A stretch of 64,000 nt of DNA, taken from the NCBI GenBank assembly GCA_036365145.1, contig JAEOAD010000982.1:7528001-7592000 (forward strand), written 5' to 3'. Each line of letters opens with the position of its first letter. Positions within the stretch are counted from its first letter, which is position 1. The translations under genes were made by a program, and so were the position numbers. This document shows, one piece after another, positions 10,120 through 21,849 of this stretch. The notes under the pieces are model-generated. The model did no database searches, was not told the DNA's origin, and saw only the letters and a program-made list of their open reading frames with translations. This stretch comes from Orientallactaga sibirica (lineage: Eukaryota > Chordata > Mammalia > Rodentia > Dipodidae).

Positions 10120-10318
10120 TAAGGTATTTTGTAGACCAGGCTGGCCTCAAGCTTACTGTGTAGCTGAGACTGAACCTTGAACTTGTGATCCTCTTGCCTC
10201 CACTTCCCAAGTACTGGGATAACAGGCACTACCACACCTGCTATGTGGTGCTGGGGATAGAACCCAGGGCTTCATGCATGCTAGGCAGGCACTCCACCAA
10301 CTGAATTACATCCTCAAC
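10120..10318 (-). repeat. B4-like SINE (B1 fused to ID)
   Basis: Old B1 blocks (GTAGACCAGGCTGGCCTCAA, AAGTACTGGGATAACAGGC) pass directly into an ID body (GTGCTGGGGATAGAACCCAG, GGCAGGCACTCCACCAACTG). That B1+ID order is how rodent B4 is built. Confidence 0.7.
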
Positions 10319-11453
10319 TACCTATATTATTTTAATATTTACATCTCTATATTACTATACCAGTCAGTTGTTAAAATTTTGACCATCTCCTCCAGGCACA
10401 ACTAACACTCCATACCAGTTTTCTGTCCTGGCTTCACCTTTTGGTTGGCACACATGAAATTTACTTCTTAGTCCTGACCTTGGCTTCTTTCAAGAGCTGT
10501 TCCATTTCTCCCTGACGCTGGTTGTACTGCTTCAGACTGCCTTCAGTTACACCCCTTTTAATTCAGCCCAGGCCTCAAGACCTTCCTTCCCGGGCAGGGC
10601 TGGTGGGGAACACTCTCACTGCTCCCACCCCTGTGGGTCTCACCCTTTCTGCCTCTATAGAAGAACTTGTTGCCTGGGAAGCATCTGAACTCTTGGCTAA
10701 TACGGTCTTTTCCCAAGGGCCATTGTCATTTCATGTCTTCACTTCAGTAGCAGAAGGAAAAGCTTTATTACTTCATAGAAGACTTTCAGGCATCAAAGGT
10801 GGGTGGTAAAGAATTTGAGGAGCTAAAAAATATAGAATATGAGTCCACCTGTAAAGATTTGGACTCTTGAATTTGGGTTTTTAACATATTTATTTTCCAA
10901 AGGAGGAATAAGTTATTCTGTATTATTTGTTTATTGCTTTATTATTCAAATGGATTTGCCAGTGTACAAATTTGAGTGAGATGAAGTTGCTATTTGATGC
11001 ATCACTTGTTATGTTGTGGCACATAAACTCATACACTGTAATGGAAAAGACAGCTTGAACAGACATTTGAGTAATCCAGCTTTAAGAAGACTCATGTTTA
11101 AGAGGCTGTAAATCTTAACGTTGATTGCACAACTGTCCACATTTTGAAACACATAAGTATGTCTGTATCTTCAACATCCCAAAGAATAAAGACACTAGCT
11201 AATCTTGATTGAATCTGTCTTCTATGCCAGAGACAGTGGTCAGTATTAGACATGCACTATCTCATTTACTTCCCAAGTCAAAGTTCTGGGGTTGGTACTG
11301 TTTCCACCTCACTTTCAGTTTGTGGCAAGATGGTATTCTCTGCCTGAATACTATTTTTTCTTCACTTAATTTTGGCTTATCTGGCTCTCCACACTGCCCC
11401 AGAGCCCCTGTTCCCTGTTTGTCAAGGGGAGTAACCACAGGAGATTGCAGGGT

Positions 11454-11455
<2 letters not shown>
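10319..11455. other. Low-repeat DNA
   Basis: No clear repeat. 11200-11330 has faint MIR-like text (CATGCACTATCTCATTTACTTCCC). The 95-codon + frame at 10522-10809 has no domain or splice context that supports it as an exon. Confidence 0.35.

Positions 11456-11488
<33 letters not shown>
11456..11488 (+). repeat. (GA)n microsatellite
   Basis: About 33 bp of uninterrupted GA. Confidence 0.95.
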
Positions 11489-11490
<2 letters not shown>

Positions 11491-13178
11491 AAGGGGAGGA
11501 GAGGAGTCTCCCTTTACAACTATAACTCTTGGCTTGTCCTCTTTTCCTTAGCATTCACTTTTTTCAAGAGTACATGTTAGAGTTTCTTCTCCTTCCCCTT
11601 TCCAGCCCAGGGGGTGCAAGAGTGCACCATGTTTCTATGTTTCTAGTCTCTGGGTGCTGTGACATTTCTGGTTGGGTATTTGAACCCTGCCCACACCTCC
11701 ATCCATGGTCTCTTCACTCAGCAGTCATCACAGACTTCAGTGGGGTGTGCCTTCTGTTTCTCAGTGGAATCCTGACTAGTAAGGTAATGTTTGGTTTTAG
11801 AATCATCTGCTATAAATCCTGACCACTCAACTTCTTCCTTGTTGCCACCTTCTAAATGCTAGAATTTCATTTATTGTTTCTAAGTGTCTTTTTGGCTTTC
11901 TTTGACACAAGCTGTTACCTGTTTTTTAGGTGGGTGCTGACTGCTTGGACTCTTGGTGTGGGAACCAGCTGCTCTAGCTCCATGTACATATTCATGGACA
12001 TTGATCCTTTTCCATGGGAGTTCTGCTTCTTAATCACAAATGTGCACTTAGAAAGTCTCAAGGGCTGTTATTCAGTTTGACACAAGCACGCATTATAGTA
12101 ACTAGCATGAAAATTTTTATCCCTTTAAACCAAAATAAACATTTAAGGGCATTTCTGGAAAATATGATCAGGCAAATTTCAGTTAGACGCTGCTCATGGA
12201 TTTTGTAAGGTCTGTGTGAAGGAGAGCTTTTTTCAAGGGATTAGGCAGCTCAACTGCACTCTTTGGAAAAGTTGAATATTTAGAATCTAACTTTATACAT
12301 GGATAAGTGAACTTGTGTTTAGATGAATTAATGTGTGTTTGAAAATAAGGGCAGAGATTACAAATTCAGGCTTGAATTATGGTTTCACATTGGCTCCTAA
12401 TTTCTTAGAAGTTAAGTAAGAAAACATATTTAAATATTTGTCCTGGGAGGTTCTATCGCTAGACATAACTCAGTATCCAGTGATGTGTTAGACAACCACA
12501 CACATAATAGCTTTTTAATATCACATAAATGTAATCCAATTTTCCTTTTCCCAGCCCTCATGATTCATATTTTCTTAGCCACTGGAATACTTACATATAG
12601 TTTCCAAGCTGATAGGACTGACTCTTTTCAATGGTATGACTAAGCCGAGATAGCTTTTTGTTAGCACTACAGTGCTCCAGGTACCAATCTACCTCCTGGC
12701 TTGCATTCTGTCATGGGCATATATATGTTAAGATAATTATGGCTTGGCAAAGTCCAATTCTAGATTTTTATTTCCTTAGCACAAAAAACAAACAAACAAA
12801 AAACACAGGTTAGAAGCCTGCCCAAACACGAATTTCGATTACACTTTTGGAGACATACGGGATTTTTTTTTCTCAAAACCAATCAACTTGGTAAGTAAAC
12901 ATTTATAGATTGATTTTAAAGGATTGTTTTACACTTAAGCATTTAAATGGATGGTTAATCATTTAAGTGAGTAATTTCCTACGGAAGGAGCATGTAGATG
13001 GTAGCATGTAGTATTGCAGAATTGCTAAGGCAGATGGTAATTACAAAGCACAGCTCCCAAGTTCATAGACATTAGGGTTGTATTCCAAAAAATATCTGAA
13101 AATCCCAAAGAGGGCTTAAAACCTCAAAATCCTCACTGCTGCCTTTTCTTTTTTTATTTCCTTTTCCATTTTCTTTTC
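11489..13178. other. Longest low-repeat stretch left of the CpG island
   Basis: About 1.7 kb with no SINE or L1 that I can see. Several frames of 60-100 codons are open on the + strand (11529-12208) but overlap one another without coding bias. An unlisted LTR or ordinary single-copy DNA are equally possible. Confidence 0.3.
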
Positions 13179-13179
13179 C

Positions 13180-13212
13180 TTTTCTTTCCTTCTTTCTTTC
13201 TTTCTTTCTTTT
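13180..13212 (+). repeat. (CTTT)n microsatellite
   Basis: Pyrimidine tract of CTTT units just before an antisense B1; probably grew from its tail. Confidence 0.9.
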
Positions 13213-13336
13213 GTTTTTAAGGAGCCCAGTATACCTCAAACTCACTATATAACCAAAGCTGGCCCTGAACCCTTGATCCTCTTGCTTCCACCACCCAAGT
13301 GCAAAGATTACAGGCATATGCTACTGCGCCTGGCCA
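13213..13336 (-). repeat. Old B1 SINE
   Basis: TCAAACTCACTATATAACC, TTGATCCTCTTGCTTCCACC, GATTACAGGCATATGC. Confidence 0.75.
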
Positions 13337-13359
13337 GAGATTTATTATTTTAACTGTTT

Positions 13360-13699
13360 TTTAAATCTTTGTGTGCATGTGCGTGTTTGTGTGTGAGTAT
13401 GGGCATGTACATACTATGGCATGTGTGTAAATATCATGGGCCAACCCTGTGTGTTGATCCTCACCTTCTACCTTGTTTGAAGCAGGGTCTTTTTGTTGTT
13501 CATTGTTACAAATGCCAGGCTAGCTGGTCTGCAAGCTTCTGGAATTCTCCTTTCTGCACTTCTCATCTTACCTTAGGCAAGCAGGGATTACCAAGGCTTA
13601 CTACTGGGCCCACCATATACGTGGATACTGGGGATCTGAACTGAGGTACTACACTTGTGTGGCAAGTTCTTATACCCACTGAGCCATCCCCACAGCCCA
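13360..13699 (-). repeat. Composite B2-superfamily SINE
   Basis: TG-rich start (GTGTGCATGTGCGTG), a B1-like middle, then GGATCTGAACTGAGG, CAAGTTCTTATACCCACTGA and GCCATCCCCACAGCCC: the reverse complement of the composite SINE head. Confidence 0.7.
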
Positions 13700-14234
13700 A
13701 GGTTATACTGTTGATGCCTGTTGAACTGCTAATGCAACCGTATTAGATTTGAAAGTGAAACTCCCAAAGAGCAGTAGTGTAAATATGTAAGAGCTGATTT
13801 CGATATATATAATAAATCCAAAATTTGGCAGTCCAGTGTTGAGAAGGAAGTCCACTTGACACCAGGAACCTGGGGCTCTTAGTTATTTTGCTTATTATTC
13901 TGAGTATGTGCATTCCATGTGCAAGTTCTGCTCAGAGTTCAAGGAGGGTACTGGAGCTATGGCTATCAAATTTTGATCATCTTTTTGACCACCCTTGTTC
14001 CTTTTTGTGGTCAATTTGTATAGTTTTACAAGTGGATAAGTTTTGCTTATCCACTCATCAATTGATGGAAATTTGGGCTGTTTCCACTTTTCAGCTATCA
14101 TGAATAACGCAACCATGAATATTTCCATGCCATTTTTAGGGTGTACATGTTTTCATTTCATAAAAGATTATCTGAACTCCTACCATTGTCATAGATGCAT
14201 TGGGATCACAGATGTATCTTACTATGCACATTGA

Positions 14235-14320
14235 GCTTTATGTGGGTTCTGGGGATCCAAGCTCTGGTCATCAGATTTGCACAGTGAAGCTTTTAAGCAC
14301 TGAGCTATCTCTCTAGCCAT
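14235..14320 (-). repeat. Composite B2-superfamily SINE, head only
   Basis: TATGTGGGTTCTGGGGATCC, then CACTGAGCTATCTCTCTAGCC: antisense 5' third of the composite SINE. Confidence 0.65.
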
Positions 14321-14420
14321 GCATTTCCTTGATGATTAATGATCATGAGCTCATTGTGTGTCTATGTGTTCACTGGTGATTCTCTTTGGAGAGGTGTCTA
14401 TTCAGATCTTTTGCCAATTT

Positions 14421-14613
14421 AAAAAAATATTTATTTATTTATTTATTAGAGAGAGAGAGAGAATGGGCACTCCACAGCCTCCAACCACTGCAAACGAACT
14501 CCAGACGCATGTGCCCCCTTGTGCATGTGGCTTACGTGGGTCCTGGGGAATTGAGCCGGGGTCCTTAGGCTTTTCAGGCAAACACCTTAACTGCTAAACC
14601 ATTTCCCTAGCCC
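14421..14613 (-). repeat. DIP-like SINE in L1
   Basis: TTTATTTATTTATTAGAGAGAGAG tail side, GCATGTGCCCCCTTGTGC body, CCATTTCCCTAGCCC head. TTTTGCCAATTTAAAA-like flanks. Confidence 0.85.
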
Positions 14614-14756
14614 AACTTTGCCCATTTTTAAAATTTAGGTTACCTTTTTATGGCTAAGTTATTGAGTTCTTTATATTTTTAACATATAAACTCCTTACCA
14701 GATACAGGATCTACAATTACTTTCTCTCATTCTGTGTATTATCATTTCATTTTCTT

Positions 14757-15136
14757 TTAAAAAGTATTTTATTTAGCCAGGCATGGTGGCGCACACCTTT
14801 AATCCCAGCACTTGGATCACCATGAGTTTGAGGCCAGCCTGAGACTACACAGTGAATTCCAGGTCAGCCTGGACTAGAGTGAGACCCTACCTTGAAAAAC
14901 CTATATATATATATATATATTTATTTATTTATTTATTTATTTATTTATTTGAGAGAGAGAGAGAGGAAGAAGCAGATAGAGAGAGAGAATGGGTGTACCA
15001 GGGCCTCTAGTCATTGCAAAGGAACTCCAGACACATGCACCCCCTTGTCCATCTTACGTGGGTCCTGGGGAATTGAACTGGGGTCCTTAGGCTTTACAGG
15101 CAAATGCCTTAACCTCTAAGCCATTTCCCCAGCCCC
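14757..15136 (-). repeat. DIP-like SINE carrying a B1 in its A-rich tail
   Basis: TCATTTCATTTTCTT flanks the whole unit (14742-14756 and 15137-15151). Left to right: an A-rich DIP tail remnant, a sense B1, (TA)n, (TTTA)n, then the DIP body and head ending TTTCCCCAGCCCC. So the B1 landed inside the tail of an already resident DIP-like element. Confidence 0.8.
14776..14902 (+). repeat. B1 SINE, internally deleted
   Basis: GCCAGGCATGGTGGCGCACA, then CAGCACTTGGATCACCATGA (about 20 bases missing after CAGCACT), ending GAGACCCTACCTTGAAAAAC. Confidence 0.9.
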
Positions 15137-15301
15137 TCATTTCATTTTCTTGATGATATCCTTTGAAATACAATTGTTTTTAATTTTGATGGAAGTCCAC
15201 CATATCAATTATTTTGCTGTTGGTGTTTGTGCTTCTTGGTATCATCTCTAAGACACCATCACCTAATTCAGGACCAGGAAGATCTAAGCCTATATTTTCT
15301 T

Positions 15302-15774
15302 TTTTTAAATATTTTTTTTATTTTTTATTTTTTATTTATTTATTTATTTATTTGAGAGAGGGAAAGAGGCAGAGTGAGAAAGAAGAGAGAGCTAAAGAAT
15401 GGGCACATGAGGGCTTCCAGCTGCTGCAAATGAACTCCAGATGCATGTGCCACCTTGTACATCTGGCTTACATGGGACCTGGGGAATCAAACCTGGGTCC
15501 TTTAGCTTTGCAGACAAATGTCTTAACAGCAAAGACATCCCTCCAGCCCCAGATTTTTAAAAAATATAATTTATTTATTCATTTATTTATTTGAGAGAAA
15601 GAGGCAGAAACAGAGACAGAGAATGGGCATGCCAGGGCCTCTAGCCACTGCAAAACGAACTCCAGATGCATGCGCCACCTTGTGCATCTGGCTTACATAG
15701 GTGCTGGAGAACTGAACCGAGGTCCTTAGGCTTTGCAGGCAAGCACCTTATTTGCTAAGACATCTCTCCAGTCC
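15302..15774 (-). repeat. Two DIP-like SINEs head to tail
   Basis: Two antisense copies (about 15302-15549 and 15550-15774) share a single outer duplication, CTAAGCCTATATTTTCTT / CTAAGCCTATCTTTTCTT. The left copy therefore probably inserted into the A-rich tail of the right one. Confidence 0.85.
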
Positions 15775-15931
15775 CTAAGCCTATCTTTTCTTATAAGAAT
15801 TTTATAGTTTTAGCTCTCATAATTTATTCTTTGTTCCATTTAGAGCTAATTTTTGCATATGGTTTAGAGTTACTTCAGTTCTTTTGCATGTGGCTAACAG
15901 TTGTCCCAGCACCATTTGTTAAAACAGACTA

Positions 15932-16093
15932 TTCTAGCTGGGTGTGGTGGCGCATGCCTTTAATCCCAGCACTCGGGAGGCAGAGGTAGGAGGATCGCCA
16001 TGAGTTCGAGGCCACCCTGAGACTACAGAGTGAATTCCAGGTTAGCCTGGGCTGGAGTGAGACCCTACCTGGAAAAACCAAAAAAAAAAAAAA
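15932..16093 (+). repeat. Young B1 SINE with TSD in L1
   Basis: GCTGGGTGTGGTGGCGCATG to GACCCTACCTGGAAAAACC and A tail. AACAGACTATTCT on both sides, with L1 sequence continuing across. Confidence 0.95.
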
Positions 16094-16330
16094 GAACAGA
16101 CTATTCTGGCCTATTAAATTGTTTTGACACCCTTGCTAAAGATCAATTCACAGTGAGAGTTTATCCTTATGTTAGTACTAGACTGTGTTAATGTAGCTTT
16201 GTAGTAAGTTTTGAAATTGGCAAATTTTAGTCCAAATTTGTTCTCTTATTTTAAGATTTGAGAAGAGGTGCTATTCTGGATCTCTTGCGTTCACATATGA
16301 GTTTTAGGATCATCTTGCCAATTTCTGTAA

Positions 16331-16501
16331 ATCCTAGATTTTTTTTTTTTTTTTTTGGTTTTTCGAGGTTGGGTCTCACTCACTACCCCAGGCTGACCTG
16401 GAATTCACTATATAATCTCAGGGTGACCTCGAACTTACAGAGATCCTCCTATCTCTGCCTCCTGAGTGCTAGGATTAAAGGCCTGCACCATCATGCCCAG
16501 T
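16331..16501 (-). repeat. B1 SINE with TSD in L1
   Basis: T tract, GGTTTTTCGAGGTTGGGTCT, GATTAAAGGCCTGCACC. TAAATCCTAGATTTT flanks it. Confidence 0.95.
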
Positions 16502-16714
16502 AAATCCTAGATTTTGATAAGGACAGAATTTGAATCTTCACATCAATTTGAGGACCCTGGCAATCTTAACATTAATTCTTCTAATCCTTGGACATATTTG
16601 TCTGCATATTTATTTAGGTCTTTAATTTCTTTCAACAATATTTTTATTATGATTAGAGCATATGTTTTATATTTATTACTTTAATTTTGCTGTTTAATAG
16701 TATTTTATTTTTGT

Positions 16715-16872
16715 TCTGTTTTTCCCTTTGGGACAGGTAGGGTTGAAACAGGATCTCATGTCTCCCAGTTGGTCTGGAACTTGCTATGTAACAGAAAATG
16801 ACTGAACTCCTGATCCTCTTGTCTCCACCTCCCAAGTACTGGGATTAAAGGAGTGCACCACTATACCTGGTT
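16715..16872 (-). repeat. Old B1 SINE
   Basis: CAGGATCTCATGTCTCCCAG, CTCCTGATCCTCTTGTCTCC, AAGTACTGGGATTAAAGGAG. Confidence 0.8.
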
Positions 16873-16959
16873 AATTTTTTAAGTTTCATTTTCTGATTGT
16901 TCATTGTGAGCACCCAGAAAACATCCAATGCTCATTCATGATTTTTTTAAAAAAAAAAA

Positions 16960-17072
16960 GCCCAACAAATTAAGAATAAAGGATACTTTCTTAATCTGAG
17001 AAAAAGCAAGTATAAAAAACCCATACTTAAAACATCATACTTAAGGGCAAAAGTACCCTAATCTTTTGCCTT
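16960..17072 (+). mobile_element. L1 ORF2 fragment
   Basis: AAAGGATACTTTCTTAATCTGA and AACATCATACTTAAGGGC match the L1 ORF2 reverse transcriptase stretch usually read as ...TFLNL... and ...TSYL. Short and degraded. Confidence 0.6.
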
Positions 17073-18540
17073 TAACCTTTCTGAATTTGTTAGTTCTTGT
17101 AGTTTGTAACATATTCCTCGAATCACCCACCATTGTCTTCTACTTTAGTCACATTCAGTATTCTAAAGAGAATCATTTACAAACCATTCATTCGGTGAGT
17201 CAAACAGATCCTATCCCAGATTATGTTCTCCAAGCTCATTAAGTGCCCTTAAAAATCATGTACTGTTGCTCGAAAAATTGTCTACAATCCCTATTGGTTC
17301 CCTCCATATGTAAGTTTAAGTTTCTGAATGTTCTTAAGCCAGTGGGTAATATCACTCCTGTGACTTCCCCCCATGCTGTACTCCCTGCATTTTTTCTGGT
17401 TAATAAATTTGTATTCATTAGTTTATTCCAGCAATTAGAGGGTATCATGTACCCCTACATCTCTGCACGTAGAATATTCAGTGGTATCCCTGGCCTACCC
17501 ACTAGATGCTACCTCCCTCACCTTAACTGTGACAACCAAAAATACTTCCTGACATTGCCAACTGTGCTCTGAGAGGAAAAATCACACTCTGCTGTGAGCC
17601 ACTCTTATGCAGGTAAGTACAGAAATATGCCAAAGAGATAGTATTTATATTTTTGTGATACATATGGGAATTTTTGGTGTTTCTTTGCTTATAATGTCTA
17701 ATTTTCATTATTTAATTAACAGATTAGCCTTATGCTTCTAATTTAAAATATGTACATGAGCAATTGATTTAGGATTGCAGTAACTAGTTTACCATGCTTG
17801 TCAACAATATTAGAACATTTGAAAGTACTTACTTAGAAGTCTAATTTATTAAATTTATTAGAATCAGTGACATTCTTGAGGAAGCCATTTGTTAGGAAAC
17901 ACTGGATACACTTAGGAAATAAATTATGTAAAATGTGTTGATGTGGTTTAAATTCTTTAAAATAGCCTAATTATAAAAGCCTGTAAAATTCTGCTAAAAT
18001 AAAACTGTATAAGGAAAAAAGTAGAAGTTTTTAAGTTAAGCTTAAAAGTTTAAGAATTATCTCAGCTTTTAAATTTGTTAATTTAATTTGAATTCAATTT
18101 TATTTCCAAGAACAAAATTAGCCTCTGAATAATATTTTCTTTGTACAAAAGCCATCCTTGAGGACACAAAGAAACTTCACATTGACAATGAGAAGTTTGT
18201 TGCCTCAGAAGGGGTGTAACCAATGGTTTTACACATAGTCCCTGGGGGCGCTGAGGAACAGCCTTATGCCTCTAATTTCACAGAATTACTTTCTGGAATG
18301 ATGAATAAAACGAATGACTACAAATGAGAAAATCAAGACGAAAGTGTAGAGAAGAGTATTCCCCCACAGTGATGAAAAATGGAAACATTAAAGACTTTTT
18401 GGTGGGGAGGGGGATTAAGAATTAGTTGTGAAGGGAGAAAATGTCATGATAATGTGCCAATACTTTATAAGTTTATTTTTTAAAAAATATGAAATAGGAA
18501 GATATTGTGTAAAAGTATCCAGAAGAGCATCACTCATATT
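17073..18540. other. Low-repeat DNA
   Basis: No named repeat. Frames up to 109 codons (17243-17572) are AT-rich and lack any domain; a GC patch at 18239 (CCTGGGGGCGCTGAGG) is isolated. Confidence 0.35.
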
Positions 18541-18660
18541 TTCACATACATGTGAATCACACAGGGATCTTATTAAAATATGGATTCTGGTGCAGTAAGG
18601 CTGGACTACAGCCTGGAATTTTGCATTTCTAACTAGGCCCATGATGATTCTCGAACCACT
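18541..18660 (+). mobile_element. MER5-like hAT fragment
   Basis: GGGATCTTATTAAAATATGGATT, TTTTGCATTTCTAACTAGGCCC and TGATTCTCGAACCACTTG follow the MER5A consensus, including the terminal GAGAACCACTG-like end. Confidence 0.7.
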
Positions 18661-18699
18661 TGAAATAGTAAGACGTAAGAAGGCCAGATATTACAAGTC

Positions 18700-18855
18700 T
18701 GACTACTAAAAGATAAGGAATATCTTTAACTTTCATAAACAAATACCAAAAATACCTTCTGCCCCTCTAAAGGGGATGGAGAAGTGAGGGGGAAATACAA
18801 CCAATTTGCAATATGCTCATATTTTAAAGTTCTCAATAAAAATTCTAAATAAATA
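18700..18855 (+). mobile_element. L1 3' end fragment
   Basis: GGATGGAGAAGTGAGGGGGAAATAC, CAATATGCTCATATTTTAAAGTTCTCAATAAAAA; the same terminal block ends the element at 22630-23015. Confidence 0.6.
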
Positions 18856-19261
18856 AACCCACCAACCTTAAAATCAGTAGCTCATAAAAAAATGATGGAT
18901 TTGGTGAAAACTCAAGTAGAAAATGCCACTACATTTGATAAGCTTGGAGTTTAGGGTTATGTTGATTTCTGAATCTGATAACCTACTGATTCCCATGTCT
19001 GGAAACTCAAAGTCTCTGGTATCAAAATGGGTTCTTTGCATATCATTTTCTTTGTAGTGCAGAAACAGTAGTCCCATTGAAGCAAAAAAAAAAAAAAAAA
19101 TGAAAAGAATTAAACTAATCCTGATAGTCTCAGTATGTGAAAGAACCCTGTTTCTAAATAAAATATAAAAACATGGTAGTTTTGAAGAACAATGCTAGTA
19201 AGATGAAATACATTTTCCCTTTTCTAAATTTACAAAGAACTGTACAGCTGTAGAACACACT

Positions 19262-19405
19262 AAAGAAAAAGCAATGTAAAAAATAAATCCAATTTAAGGA
19301 TGAGATAAGAGAGGGAATGGAGGGCAAATATGAACAAAGTGCATTATGTACATATATGAAAATATATGATTATTTTGTACAATTAACATATGCTAATAAA
19401 AAGAA
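19262..19405 (+). mobile_element. L1 3' end fragment (second family)
   Basis: GAGAGGGAATGGAGGGCAAA, TTTTGTACAATTAACATATGC, then an AATAAAAAG end, typical of rodent L1 3' termini. Confidence 0.55.
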
Positions 19406-19543
19406 AGAAATCAGATTTAATTTATAAAAACCTTGGTTATTTTGCAATGCAATTTTCTCTATAATTAAAACATTTGTAGTTCACACCTTAAATAATGAGT
19501 AACTTGAAGGATAAATTTCTATTTCATCAAAAATGTCCAAAGA

Positions 19544-19706
19544 GGGGCTGGAGAGATTGCTCAGTGGTTAAGGCATTTGACTGCAAAGCCTGACTGGAGT
19601 TTGATTCCCCAGTATCCATGTAAAGCCAGATGCACAAGGTGGCACACATGCCTTGAGTTTGTTTGCAGTGGCTAGAGGCCCTGGCTCTCTCTCTCTCTTT
19701 CCGAAA

Positions 19707-19737
<31 letters not shown>

Positions 19738-19742
19738 ATATT
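19544..19742 (+). repeat. DIP-like SINE
   Basis: GGGCTGGAGAGATTGCTCAG head, body slightly deleted, tail of ten AAAT units (19703-19742). Confidence 0.9.
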
Positions 19743-19929
19743 TTTAAATGTCCAGAGAATAACATATTAATGCTAAGTCTAGAAATTTAAGGACAAAGAT
19801 GGAAATACAATGATTTACCTTGAAAATTGTGAGCATAAATGCTAGTAATAACTAACATTGATTTAATATTTGCTATGTGCTGGGACGCCTACTGAATTCT
19901 CAACACAAATGCTTAAATTGTAATGTTCT

Positions 19930-20085
19930 TAAGAATCATGTGGTGCACGAAAGTAGATAGTGAGCTATTAGGAGGGAGAAAGGAGGTGTGAATCTGAACA
20001 AAGTATATACTATGCATGTGCGAAGTGCTACAATGAAACCTATTATTTTGATTTTTGTACCATCATTGAAAACTAAATTTAAAAA
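19930..20085 (+). mobile_element. L1 3' end fragment, probable
   Basis: GGAGGGAGAAAGGAGGTGTG, then CTACAATGAAACCTATTATTTTG and an A-rich end. Upstream 19850-19930 has weak MIR-like text. Confidence 0.45.
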
Positions 20086-20094
20086 AACAAAGTT

Positions 20095-20392
20095 TTATGT
20101 GTGTATGCAGGTGCACATGTATATCTGTGTGTATGTATGGGGAGGCCCAGAAGACAACCTCAGGTGTCATTCCTTGGGAACATCATCTACTTTTTCTGAG
20201 ATAGGGTCTCTCACTGGTCTGGAGCCCATCAATTAGGCTAGACTAGGCTGCCCAGCAAGCTCTAACGATCCTCTTGTCTCTGCCTCCCAAGTCCTGGAAT
20301 GACAAGTGCATTCCACCACACCTGATATTTTTATATGAGTTCTGGGGATCAAACTCAACTCCTTATGCATGCAAGGCTATCTCCCAGCCCCA
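20095..20392 (-). repeat. Composite B2-superfamily SINE
   Basis: TG-rich tail, GGCCCAGAAGACAACCTCAG, GAGATAGGGTCTCTCACTGG, GAGTTCTGGGGATCAAACTC and GCTATCTCCCAGCCCC. Confidence 0.8.
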
Positions 20393-20509
20393 CTAAGAAT
20401 AACTTTTAAAAATCATATGGGATTCTTATTAAAATGCAGAGTTTGCATTTACGACAAGCACCCAATATTGTGGTTACTGTGAGATTAGGAACAATACATA
20501 TATTTTTAA

Positions 20510-20658
20510 ATTTAATTTTTTTTGAGGTAGGGTCTCACTCTAGCCCAGGCTGACCTGGAATTCACTCTGTATTCTCAGGGTGGCCTCGAACTCATGATGC
20601 TCCTCCTACCTCTACCTCCCGAGTGCTGGGATTAAAGGCGTGCACCACCACGCCCAGC
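20510..20658 (-). repeat. B1 SINE with TSD
   Basis: TTTTTTTGAGGTAGGGTCTC to GCACCACCACGCCCAGC; AGGAACAATA on both sides. Confidence 0.93.
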
Positions 20659-20689
20659 AGGAACAATATTTTTAATAGCAAAGTTTCAG

Positions 20690-20842
20690 ATGGATCATCT
20701 CACTTAATTCTTACAATAACCTTATGTACTATTAATATCTCCATTTTACAAGTAGGGAAAGTCATTACTAGGGAGATTACGTGATTTGCCCCAACAGTAG
20801 GGCTAGTATTCTGCTTCTAAGTCTCTGTGTCTCAGCCACATT
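20690..20842 (-). repeat. MIR
   Basis: CTCACTTAATTCTTACAATAACC, TCCATTTTACAAGTAGGGAAA, GATTTGCCCCAACAGTAGGG: antisense MIR core. Confidence 0.75.
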
Positions 20843-20859
20843 TATCTAATTAGTATCCT

Positions 20860-21005
20860 CAATTACCTAGAGAACTTTAAAAAAATCCTGATGCCCCCAA
20901 CATATAGATCAGTCTCTCTGGGGACAGAGCATAAGCATCAAGGTTTCTATTAAGTTCCACAAGTCAGCCAAGTCCAAGTGCCAGTGATCCTTTTACAAAT
21001 AAGGA
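20860..21005 (-). mobile_element. MER5-like hAT fragment
   Basis: ACCTAGAGAACTTTAAAAAAATCCTGATGCCC, ATCAGTCTCTCTGGGG and a CCAAGTGCCAGTGATCC end fit antisense MER5. Confidence 0.5.
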
Positions 21006-21849
21006 AGTGGAGCTTCCCAGATAGTGGCTGTTTGTGATAAAGAACCCTGGTCCCTTGATTTGGCATATGTCCTGAAAAGAAACCACCACACTACAGGCAG
21101 GGCTGGAGAGAGATGTTTATCTTTCTTGAAAAAAAAAACTGTAATGTAAATCTTGTGAAATTATTAATGCACAAAAGCCACATAACACTCACTGGAGAGA
21201 CTAAAGAGAATCTAACTTAAAATTAACTTATATTATTTTGAGGGAAAAAAGATATATGATTGTGTTTCCTGAGGCAAAGCAAATTCTGTGCTTTCTAACC
21301 CCCCCCCATGTATGTTTTAACATGATGTCCCTAAGCTCTACTTGGAGGGATACAAAAGAAAGGTAGAAGAGCAGAAAACTACTTTTGATGGATGAGTCAA
21401 AGTTCTGGGAAATTTCACATCTACCTCTGGTATACAGTGAGAACCAATTTGAAGATCACTGGACTCACCAAGAAAAGTTTACACTATTCATGAGGCAATT
21501 CAGTTATGCACTCAGTAAACAATCATTAAGCATATGCCATATATGTGTGTGTGTGTGTCCTGAAAATATAGCAATGAACAAGACAGCTACAGAGATCTGC
21601 AAACAATGCTGCCCGTCATAATATTCTAATCTCCAACTACAAGGGAAGGATGTGACCTAGGCATAGCCATTGCCATCCAGGTTGGAGATGTCCGCAACCA
21701 TGCCTGATGCTGTTTAGCATGCAAGAAGTCTTTGTGTAGAGGATCACTAGGACCAACTGCTAAGGGACAGGCAGGGAGGGAGAGAGAGAAATGAGAAGTA
21801 TGGAAGAGAAAACGAAAAACAATCCATTCATAAGATGGTGGCAAATACT
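21006..21849. other. No gene recognised
   Basis: Mixed AT-rich DNA; short (TG)n near 21545. The 78-codon + frame at 21385 ends in the TG tract and looks accidental. Confidence 0.35.

Larger units (their letters stand above)
13900..16690 (-). mobile_element. Ancient L1, antisense, broken by many SINEs
   Basis: L1 blocks appear in correct antisense order between insertions: ATCCACTCATCAATTGATGG, TTTGGGCTGTTTCCACTTTT (about 14050), GTTATTGAGTTCTTTATAT (14660), CCAGCACCATTTGTTAAAAC (15908), TTGTAGTAAGTTTTGAAATTGG (16199), TAGGATCATCTTGCCAATTTC (16305), ATTTAGGTCTTTAATTTCTTTCAACAA (16612). This matches ORF2 3' end to mid of an old mammalian L1. No open frame survives. Confidence 0.85.

Noticed and set aside
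11209..11580. 123-codon frame
   Set aside because: Contains an (ER)n run from the GA microsatellite; no gene.
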